Position numbers and translations under genes: made by a program. This document shows positions 1 to 5,844 of a stretch of DNA of 22,680 nucleotides, piece by piece (positions within the stretch are counted from its first letter, which is position 1; each line of letters opens with the position of its first letter). Source of the stretch: a virus; IMG/VR virus record IMGVR_UViG_3300008450_000503, positions 1 through 22,680 of that record, one strand, 5' to 3'. A model generated the notes under the pieces. That model was not told the origin of the DNA, ran no database searches, and saw only the letters and a list, made by a program, of their open reading frames with translations.

Positions 1-297
1 AATCATATCACCTACGATCGTCCAAACTATAAGTTCATCGTAGTTGGGCATCACTGTCCTAGTTTTAAAAGCGTGCATCCTAAGTATGCCCACGATAAGA
101 TCATGAATGGTGCTTTTGCCAGCGACCTAGACGATTTTATCGCTTATCGCCCACAGATTCGTTTATGGACACACGGGCACACACATGAGCCATTTGATTA
201 TGAGATCGGTACTACTAGGATCGTGTGTAATCCACGTGGCTACCTAGGACACGAGCCGCGTGCTGATAATTTTAAACTACAGTATATCGACCTATGA
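1..297 (+). CDS. Metallophosphoesterase, C-terminal part (5' end outside window)
   Basis: The reading frame is open from base 1, so this is the last 98 residues of a longer protein. Two signatures of calcineurin-like metallophosphoesterases are visible: a V-V-G-H-H-C segment near residues 14-19 and a T-H-G-H-T-H-E segment near residues 57-63, which supplies the GHxH metal-binding histidines of the dinuclear site. The following I-V-C-N-P-R-G-Y segment is also typical of the family's end. Such enzymes hydrolyse phosphomono- or diesters; phage members act on nucleotides, nucleic acids or phosphoproteins, and the substrate cannot be told here. Its TGA overlaps the next gene's ATG (ATGA), so the plus-strand genes are translationally coupled. 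A GTG at 73 is open but would cut off the first histidine motif, so it is not the start. Confidence 0.85.
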   Translation, partial: NHITYDRPNYKFIVVGHHCPSFKSVHPKYAHDKIMNGAFASDLDDFIAYRPQIRLWTHGHTHEPFDYEIGTTRIVCNPRGYLGHEPRADNFKLQYIDL

Positions 298-521
298 AAA
301 CATTAAGTTATACTGAGCGAGAATGGGGTAAGTTATGGCAAAGATTAAGTCTTGAATATACCGCTATGAGTATGGGTAAAGAACTTAAATTCAAGATACG
401 CAAGGCTACAGAAGTGTGGAGTATAGCTGATGCACCAGGGGGGTTTGATAGGGTCGACGTAGTCCACCTTGATTTTGAACATGATGAAGATTATACCTTG
501 TTTGTATTAAAATATCTATGA
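294..521 (+). CDS. Small phage protein of unknown function (75 aa)
   Basis: I do not recognise this protein. It starts on an ATGA overlap with the metallophosphoesterase and ends on another ATGA overlap with the next gene, which strongly supports it as a real coupled gene. The N-terminal third is basic and helical in character, with aromatic residues (E-W-G-K-L-W); the C-terminal half alternates hydrophobic and acidic residues and ends in a beta-like run (D-Y-T-L-F-V-L-K-Y-L). There is no signal peptide or membrane segment. A small cytoplasmic accessory protein is the best guess. Confidence 0.7.
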   Translation: MKTLSYTEREWGKLWQRLSLEYTAMSMGKELKFKIRKATEVWSIADAPGGFDRVDVVHLDFEHDEDYTLFVLKYL

Positions 522-754
522 GCTTACTAGACGGAGCCAATGGTCGTAGATTCATAGTAGTTACTCCAGAAGAAGTTGGTTGGAAGGATTATATGGTAGT
601 CATAGCAGATTTCAGTTGGTGGATACAAAATGAGAAGGGTATATATCGTTGGATGGAGAAACACTTGCCTAAAGGGCGTATGCATCATGAAGGCATGGTC
701 ATGAACTTTCCCACAGGAGAATTAGTAACACAATTTTTATTACAATGGGGATGA
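518..754 (+). CDS. Small phage protein of unknown function (78 aa)
   Basis: Not recognised. It is coupled to both neighbours through ATGA overlaps (518-521 and 751-754). The protein is rich in aromatics, with tryptophans in a D-F-S-W-W-I-Q segment and again in the following I-Y-R-W-M-E helix, then a short basic-histidine stretch (K-G-R-M-H-H-E-G). No cysteines, no membrane segment and no known catalytic motif are visible. The retained overlap structure is the main evidence that it is expressed. Confidence 0.68.
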   Translation: MSLLDGANGRRFIVVTPEEVGWKDYMVVIADFSWWIQNEKGIYRWMEKHLPKGRMHHEGMVMNFPTGELVTQFLLQWG

Positions 755-1125
755 AATTCTTACTAGTTGTTTGTTTGTTGTTGCAGGGTTGTGCGACCAT
801 GCTAGCCGGGCAGATGGGTGCTGGTGCTACTGTTGTTACAGTAGCTGAAACTGTTGATCAGGCCAAGACCGCAGGTGATGTAGTAGCTTATGGAACTACA
901 GGCAAAACTCTAACGGATCATGCTCTAGATGCTGTAACAGGCCGTGACTGTAAACTGTTTAACGTATTTGATAAGTATCATAAAGTGTGTAAGGAACGCA
1001 TGCCAGATTTGTCCACGAAAGAAAAAATCAAAGCATTCCAAAAAAGCAAAGGTATAGAACCTACAGGCACTATAGGACCTAAGACACGCATGGCCATATG
1101 GCGCATTAAATATGAATTAGATTGA
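751..1125 (+). CDS. Predicted lipoprotein with peptidoglycan-binding-like C-terminus
   Basis: The protein opens with a short basic-hydrophobic signal peptide ending in a lipobox, L-L-Q-G-C, so Cys13 would be lipidated and the protein exported. I place the start at 751, where ATGA overlaps the previous stop, as at the two upstream junctions; an in-frame ATG at 745 would add only two residues. The middle (A-Y-G-T-T-G-K-T-L-T-D-H-A-L-D-A) resembles small bacterial lipoproteins of unknown function. The last 35 residues (I-K-A-F-Q-K-S-K-G-I then T-G-T-I-G-P-K-T) match the fold signature of PG_binding_1 domains. It may change the host envelope during infection, for example in lysis or superinfection exclusion. 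Bacterial origin followed by capture is plausible but unproven. Confidence 0.75.
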   Translation: MKFLLVVCLLLQGCATMLAGQMGAGATVVTVAETVDQAKTAGDVVAYGTTGKTLTDHALDAVTGRDCKLFNVFDKYHKVCKERMPDLSTKEKIKAFQKSKGIEPTGTIGPKTRMAIWRIKYELD

Positions 1126-1135
1126 GAAATAGACA

Positions 1136-1639
1136 ATGACAACAATATTTTTAGACATGGACGGAGTAGTCGCAGATTTCGATGGCTACGCAGAACCAAT
1201 AGTAGGATTCCGAACGCCGGGTGGTGTGCGTTATGATCAAGAAGGTTGGGCTAAGATTTCAGCTAATCCTAGACTGTATTCTGAACTAGGCGAAATGCCC
1301 GATGCTCATAGACTAGTAAAAGAAGTTCAACAGTTGGCAAAAGATAATCGCATGGATGTTAAGTTCTTAACAGCTATCCCTAGACAGAATGACGTACCGT
1401 GGGCATTCTGGGATAAGATCAAATGGATCGAAAGTCGTTGGCCTAAGATACCTGTATGGTTTGGTCCGCATAGCAATGAGAAATGTCAGCATTGTCGCCC
1501 AGGTGACATCTTAATCGATGATCGTCCAAGTAACGTTGAAGAATGGCGAGCTGTCGGTGGTAAGGCTATACTTCATGAGGGTGATGTTATAGCTACCTTA
1601 TTTGAGCTACGTAGCCTAGTGAACAGTCCTAGTAGCTAA
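1136..1639 (+). CDS. 5'(3')-deoxyribonucleotidase, HAD superfamily
   Basis: HAD motif I is clear at residues 7-15 (D-M-D-G-V-V-A-D-F), with Asp7 the expected nucleophile and Asp9 the general acid. Motif II threonine is in F-L-T-A at 77-80, a motif III lysine is probably Lys116, and motif IV is D-I-L-I-D-D at 124-129. Size (167 aa) and motif spacing fit the NT5C family, which removes phosphate from deoxynucleoside monophosphates. In a phage with its own ribonucleotide reductase this could tune dNMP pools or salvage. It lies 10 bases after the lipoprotein gene. Its last 24 bases overlap tail-to-tail with the minus-strand gene at 1616-1846, where the two transcription directions meet. Confidence 0.85.
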   Translation: MTTIFLDMDGVVADFDGYAEPIVGFRTPGGVRYDQEGWAKISANPRLYSELGEMPDAHRLVKEVQQLAKDNRMDVKFLTAIPRQNDVPWAFWDKIKWIESRWPKIPVWFGPHSNEKCQHCRPGDILIDDRPSNVEEWRAVGGKAILHEGDVIATLFELRSLVNSPSS

Positions 1640-1846
1640 ATGCCCACCTTCTCTGTTGATAAAAAATTTAAATATTTCTTCTACGCGATCACTAGCTGTA
1701 ATATCTGTTTCTGGTAAGCTTATCCCTTTGAGACTGCCATCTTGGCTGACGACAAAAACATAATCCTCTGGCGAGATATCACCTAACACATCATCATCTG
1801 CGTTTAAACTGAGGGCGTTTGAATGCTCTTCTGTGATTTTTGCCAT
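1616..1846 (-). CDS. Small acidic protein of unknown function (76 aa)
   Basis: Not recognised. A strong ribosome-binding site (AAGGAG about 8 bases before the ATG) supports the start at 1846 even though it lies inside the end of the upstream gene (53-base overlap). The product is acidic in its first half (D-A-D-D-D-V-L-G-D) and contains a V-F-V-V-S-Q-D-G-S-L-K-G segment that could be a short beta hairpin. It is the last gene of the minus-strand array and overlaps the end of the deoxyribonucleotidase gene on the other strand. Confidence 0.62.
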   Translation of the reverse strand: MAKITEEHSNALSLNADDDVLGDISPEDYVFVVSQDGSLKGISLPETDITASDRVEEIFKFFINREGGHLATRTVH

Positions 1847-2501
1847 TGTCGTTCTCCTTAAAGTATTTTACGTTTGCTTTGATCTTTTTCAGTAATAGTT
1901 TAGTTACTTCATGATCCTTACCAAATGCCTTGTAATACTGTTTTAGATCTGGGCTGTTAATTTTAGCCGCACTAGTAATATTTAACTTATATTTCATTAA
2001 GTATTGTCTAGCCGCTATATTTTGAGCATAAGCGTCTATTTCATCAGGGTCACCTAGATACTCTTGATCAGCACGCTTCTGTAGATCTTTGTGATCACTT
2101 TTATAGGTATTCCTATGATATCGATATCTACGGTGGCGGAATTGACGTTGATGTTCATATTCGTGTATGAGTGTTTCTACTAGATCAATAGCCAGCTTAT
2201 CGGCCATTTCATCAGTGATAGTCATTGGAGTTGTTTTAGGATGATTGAGAATAAAGTCAATAATGAACTGTTTCTTTTTTTGTTCATCTAGACCAGGATC
2301 ATACTCTGCACCAATAGTAAACTCATCTGGATCAAGCGCACCACGTGCACCAGTGTAGAGTTTGATGCGAACAGGATGTTGATGTTTGTTAAGATGTTTG
2401 CTAAGACGTTTAACAAGACTACGAGGAGTGATACGCTCTCCAATCAAAGTAGATAACCATTCACTGATATGATTATATTCTACTGTTGGATTAAGATACA
2501 T
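1794..2501 (-). CDS. Putative zinc metalloprotease-like phage protein (HEYEH motif)
   Basis: The 235-residue protein has the zincin signature H-E-Y-E-H at residues 113-117 inside a helix (V-E-T-L-I-H-E-Y-E-H-Q), followed about 37 residues later by Y-L-G-D-P-D-E-I-D-A-Y-A, whose glutamate or aspartate could be the third zinc ligand, as in gluzincins. The N-terminus is basic; the C-terminus is strongly basic and rich in lysine and arginine (K-N-H-R-R-A-F-K-R-P), suggesting contact with nucleic acid or with an acidic partner. It starts 3 bases after the large putative structural gene, with a GGGG ribosome-binding site. A protease acting in virion maturation or on host targets is possible; family members of this look are usually annotated as hypothetical. 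Confidence 0.6.
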   Translation of the reverse strand: MYLNPTVEYNHISEWLSTLIGERITPRSLVKRLSKHLNKHQHPVRIKLYTGARGALDPDEFTIGAEYDPGLDEQKKKQFIIDFILNHPKTTPMTITDEMADKLAIDLVETLIHEYEHQRQFRHRRYRYHRNTYKSDHKDLQKRADQEYLGDPDEIDAYAQNIAARQYLMKYKLNITSAAKINSPDLKQYYKAFGKDHEVTKLLLKKIKANVKYFKENDNGKNHRRAFKRPQFKRR

Positions 2502-2503
2502 AG

Positions 2504-4171
2504 TTATCCCCCTAGCAACTTTGCTCCAGCGTTGGTAGCTAAACTGCTGTCTTCACCGGCATAGGCAGGTACGCCTTCAAAAGGATTTGTTTTAAGTGGA
2601 CCTATACCATTTGCACCTAATAGATCATTGTTCTTACCTTCAGCTAGGCTGGCTTTGACCGCTTCACCGTATTTGGTGCTGGTATTAGCCATGTTGCGTA
2701 GCATAGTACCTACGCTACCTTCATTCATTTCTTTGCCATAGGTTGGTAGTTTAGTAGCAAAGCTCATCACACCGGTAAGAGTCTGTGTAGCTGGGGCTGT
2801 AACTGCGGTTATGTCGGCCTTGGTTAAAAAATTATTTGTAGTTGCCAATCTGGAGTTAAGAGCAGCAACACGATCATCAGTAACTCCCTCTGCTAGAGCA
2901 TCTAATTCTGTGCAACCTGCTACCGGTCCTAGAAAATCCTGTGCCGTGGGTACAGTGCTAGATCCTATTAGATTTTGTATAGTAGATGAATGTGATGAAA
3001 TCAGACTGTTAAGAGTCGGGTGTGCGGAATTTACCAACGGTGTAGGAACTTTCTGTATGTTGGCAAAAAAACTTGGTGCCTTGCTAGCATCCACTACACT
3101 ACCACCACCCATGTCTTTGAATTTGGTGGTTAGTTCACCCATGCCAGTAAAGCCAGCGGTGTCGGCAGGATTAGCAGTTTTGGTATAGTCACTAAGATCT
3201 TTAAGTCCTTGTATACCTGTTCCTGTTTGTCCTTGTATCTGTTCAGACCCAAACGATCCGCCCTGGCGACTGGTGCCTTGTGTTGTAGGAAACCCTGTAG
3301 TAGTTGGTGCTCCAAATGTGGATGTTCCAGATGCGGGAATCGTAGTAGCTTTAGGTGCTGATGCTGTACTGCCTGTTAAGAAATCTGGACTCTTATATAA
3401 ACTACTATCTGATCCAGTATAACTAGGTAATCCTGCAAATGGATTGTTAATTTCAAATTGTTCAGCTGTGGCATTGATAGCCGCAGGATCTTTAATATTA
3501 GATAATGCTGTTGAGATTTTATCAGCATAAACAGGATTGTGTATATCATTGAGATCCACACCAGCTTCAATCAGTTTCTGATTAACTCCTGTGGCGTTGG
3601 CTAATTTATTTTTTGTAAGGGCCTCTACCATACCATTAGGAGTACCAAAGTGTTTGATATCTATATCATTAAACATAGTACCAGTTGATGCCATAGCCTG
3701 GCCTGCACCTGGTAAGCTACCTAATATATTTGTCAGTCCACGATCTCCCATGCTTGACATATCAGTTATACCGCTGCCAAAATCACTGTATGAGCTATTG
3801 CTAAGAAAATTCGTAGTATTCAATACATCATTGCTGTTAGAAATATGTGCTTGTATCTTACCAACGATAGTACCAAATCCACCAGCATCATCTTTGTTAA
3901 ACAATTTGCTTTGCACACTGGTTAATGCAGTAAGAGCAGCTTGTGCATTAGCATTCGCTGGCCAAACACTGCTATTAGCCACAGTCTGTAGATTGGTCAT
4001 GGCTTCGTTGACTTTAGGTGCGATATCTATAGCAAGGCCATTACCTTGAGCCATACCAACCATGGCTGTTAATGTAGCAGGAGTTATGGATGCTCTGGGT
4101 GTACCGATAGCTACATATTGCCCATCGGCAACTGTGGTCATCGATCTCGCGCTAGCGATTAAGTCTGCCAT
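2504..4171 (-). CDS. Putative virion structural protein with internal repeat (555 aa)
   Basis: I do not recognise a named family. The composition is typical of an extended structural protein: rich in Ala, Thr, Ser, Gly and Asn, with one cysteine (Cys420) and few charged clusters. A Gly/Ser/Thr/Pro-rich linker spans about residues 265-320. A repeat is visible: N-N-P-F-A-G-L-P-S-Y-T-G-S-D-S-S-L at 242-258 returns as T-N-P-F-E-G-V-P-A-Y-A-G-E-D-S-S-L at 528-544, near the C-terminus, so the protein may consist of two related halves or carry a duplicated docking peptide. The start has a good AGGAAG site. Next to a metalloprotease-like gene and in the phage late direction, it is most likely a tail, baseplate or head-associated protein. 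Confidence 0.6.
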   Translation of the reverse strand: MADLIASARSMTTVADGQYVAIGTPRASITPATLTAMVGMAQGNGLAIDIAPKVNEAMTNLQTVANSSVWPANANAQAALTALTSVQSKLFNKDDAGGFGTIVGKIQAHISNSNDVLNTTNFLSNSSYSDFGSGITDMSSMGDRGLTNILGSLPGAGQAMASTGTMFNDIDIKHFGTPNGMVEALTKNKLANATGVNQKLIEAGVDLNDIHNPVYADKISTALSNIKDPAAINATAEQFEINNPFAGLPSYTGSDSSLYKSPDFLTGSTASAPKATTIPASGTSTFGAPTTTGFPTTQGTSRQGGSFGSEQIQGQTGTGIQGLKDLSDYTKTANPADTAGFTGMGELTTKFKDMGGGSVVDASKAPSFFANIQKVPTPLVNSAHPTLNSLISSHSSTIQNLIGSSTVPTAQDFLGPVAGCTELDALAEGVTDDRVAALNSRLATTNNFLTKADITAVTAPATQTLTGVMSFATKLPTYGKEMNEGSVGTMLRNMANTSTKYGEAVKASLAEGKNNDLLGANGIGPLKTNPFEGVPAYAGEDSSLATNAGAKLLGG

Positions 4172-4180
4172 TTCTACTTC

Positions 4181-4492
4181 CTATGTAATAATACCACCTG
4201 CACCAACTGGTTCAATACCAGTAGTGGTTTTAATGTAATGATTCTGCACATCCTTTACTGTAGGTGCATGCATCATCACATGTCGTTTTTCTAATCTTAT
4301 ACTCTTATTTAAGTCGCTTGTGAATAGGCTTTGTAGTAGACCCAGACCCTGTTGGCTAGGCATGACAGTACATGGTTTGCTTACAGTAAATGCGTCATCT
4401 GATTCTTCTACGATTTTAGCGACAATCTCATCACCGTTGACTATCTTAAAAGTCACTATATCATCTTGATCATACTTATTAGTTACTAACAC
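4181..4492 (-). CDS. Small beta-barrel (Sm-like?) phage protein, unknown function
   Basis: The protein starts at a GTG with a GGGG ribosome-binding site and overlaps the glutaredoxin end by 14 bases. The N-terminal 50 residues read as consecutive beta strands (I-V-T-F-K-I-V-N-G-D-E-I-V-A-K-I-V-E), a pattern seen in Sm-like or SH3-like barrels of small phage proteins. A Met/His-rich segment follows (K-R-H-V-M-M-H-A-P-T-V). No catalytic motif is seen. It could bind RNA or be a virion accessory protein; the Sm-like reading rests only on strand pattern. Confidence 0.58.
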   Translation of the reverse strand: MLVTNKYDQDDIVTFKIVNGDEIVAKIVEESDDAFTVSKPCTVMPSQQGLGLLQSLFTSDLNKSIRLEKRHVMMHAPTVKDVQNHYIKTTTGIEPVGAGGIIT

Positions 4493-4742
4493 TTGATTCC
4501 CCTAGTTTATTGAATAATTCTTCATCTGATAATCGAGCTAAGCCTTGATATCCACCTTCTACGAACAGTTCATCACCCTTGTAGATCTGTGGTGCTGTGC
4601 GATGTCCTTGAGCTATCAACCATTCACGTGCATCAGGATCTTCATCGATCTTGATTTCTTGGTATGCGACGTTTTTTGTTTTTAATAAGTGTTTGGCCTT
4701 GTCGCAGAACGGGCAGTGATTTTTACTATATATTGTTAACAT
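4479..4742 (-). CDS. Glutaredoxin
   Basis: The thioredoxin-fold active site C-P-F-C is at residues 9-12 of M-L-T-I-Y-S-K-N-H-C-P-F-C, followed by the T-A-P-Q-I-Y cis-proline loop and G-G-Y-Q-G-L, the glutathione-binding turn. Length (87 aa) is normal. I start it at 4742 rather than at the upstream in-frame start at 4781: the 4742 ATG lies one base after the nrdB stop and has a GGAG site 8 bases upstream, while the longer form would add 13 residues overlapping nrdB. It should recycle the C-terminal cysteine pair of the neighbouring NrdA with glutathione as reductant, so nrdA-nrdB-grx forms a functional operon for dNTP synthesis. Confidence 0.92.
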   Translation of the reverse strand: MLTIYSKNHCPFCDKAKHLLKTKNVAYQEIKIDEDPDAREWLIAQGHRTAPQIYKGDELFVEGGYQGLARLSDEELFNKLGESSVSN

Positions 4743-4743
4743 T

Positions 4744-5844
4744 TTATAACTCCGGTAATTCATCGTAGTCAACGTTTTCACCCATGACTCCGATCACATA
4801 ATTCGTTGATTCATTTTCTTGTAAGGCTGTTTGTTTTTTACTTGTATCGCTGTGTTTATTAAACCAAGGTATAGGTGTAGTCTTAGGTGCTGGTTCTTGA
4901 TATTTAATGCCAATATCTTTTAGTGCACCAACTGCGGTATAGTCTACGAATTCTTTTAAGATATTAGCGTTAAGACCGATCACAGGACCTAGTTTAAACA
5001 AATAATCAGCCCAGGCCTTTTCCTCACGTATTACATCCTGATACATAGCATAAACTTCATCAGCACATTCTTCTTTAACCTTGGCAAAACGTGCATCTTC
5101 TTTTACCACCTGATTGATTAACCAAGCAGTCCATTCTTTATGTAGAACTTCATCTTGTAAAATCAAGCTAATGATATTACCGTTGCCGATGAAGATCTTG
5201 TTTTCAACCATTGCTAGACTTGTAGCGAATGATACCATGAAACGGAACGCCTCGAGTCCGTAACTGGCGTTTAGTGCCAACCATATGGCTTTAATATGTT
5301 CTTGTTCATCTACTTTGTGTCCTAGCTCTATCTTGCAGTTGATACGGTGTAGAGCATCATAGTAGTTGCCTATGGTGGATGCCATACTGATAATCTCATT
5401 AGTGTCATGGATAGTGTTGAACACATCTTTTGGCACGTTATAGATATTTCGTATGATATGGCTGTAACTACGTGAATGTATGTTGGTTTCAAAGAAACTC
5501 CAATTATACATCAACGCTTCTAATTCTGGAATACTTACCACAGGAGTGAATACCTGTGCTGGCCCACGACCTTGTAGGCTGTCTAATGCTGTCTGACGTA
5601 GCAGGTTACTGGTAAAGATATGTTTAACCGTATCACTGGCTTCTTTGAAGTCGTTGGCATCTTTAGTTAAACTAACCTCTTCTGGAACCCAAAAGAACCC
5701 ACGTGCTGTTTGTTCTAGCTTTACTACCTTGTTGTATTTGACTTCTTCAAATCGTTGGATGGTCACAGGACCAGCTGGGTCCAAGAACATCTTGCGACTA
5801 AGATAATCTGTTGAATGTTTTAAATCGTATTGTGCCTTTGACAT
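4744..5844 (-). CDS. nrdB: Ribonucleoside-diphosphate reductase beta subunit, class Ia
   Basis: The di-iron subunit that makes the tyrosyl radical. Ligands by alignment with the E. coli enzyme: Asp88 (L-D-S-L-Q-G-R), Glu119, His123, Glu198 (G-L-E-A-F-R-F), Glu232 and His235 (Q-D-E-V-L-H), with radical Tyr127 in H-S-R-S-Y-S-H. The C-terminal acidic tail (Y-D-E-L-P-E-L) is the usual docking peptide for NrdA. One oddity: the segment reads F-E-T-N-I-H where E. coli has S-E-T-I-H, so Glu119 and His123 are four residues apart instead of three, while the Asp88-Glu119, His123-Tyr127 and Glu198-Glu232 spacings match E. coli. The start codon overlaps the nrdA stop (TAATG), enforcing coupled synthesis. 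Confidence 0.96.
   Translation of the reverse strand: MSKAQYDLKHSTDYLSRKMFLDPAGPVTIQRFEEVKYNKVVKLEQTARGFFWVPEEVSLTKDANDFKEASDTVKHIFTSNLLRQTALDSLQGRGPAQVFTPVVSIPELEALMYNWSFFETNIHSRSYSHIIRNIYNVPKDVFNTIHDTNEIISMASTIGNYYDALHRINCKIELGHKVDEQEHIKAIWLALNASYGLEAFRFMVSFATSLAMVENKIFIGNGNIISLILQDEVLHKEWTAWLINQVVKEDARFAKVKEECADEVYAMYQDVIREEKAWADYLFKLGPVIGLNANILKEFVDYTAVGALKDIGIKYQEPAPKTTPIPWFNKHSDTSKKQTALQENESTNYVIGVMGENVDYDELPEL

Noticed and set aside
1606-1615. Perfect palindrome GCTACGTAGC as a terminator or protein site
   Set aside because: No T run follows on either strand and it sits inside coding sequence; one 10-bp palindrome is expected by chance in a window this size.
3591-4049. 152-codon plus-strand open frame opposite the 555-aa structural gene
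   Set aside because: Antisense to a well-formed coding region with a good start; composition is the complement pattern of an Ala/Thr/Gly-rich gene.
4743-4781. 13-residue longer glutaredoxin
   Set aside because: It would overlap the end of nrdB; the start at 4742 has GGAG at good spacing and matches family length.
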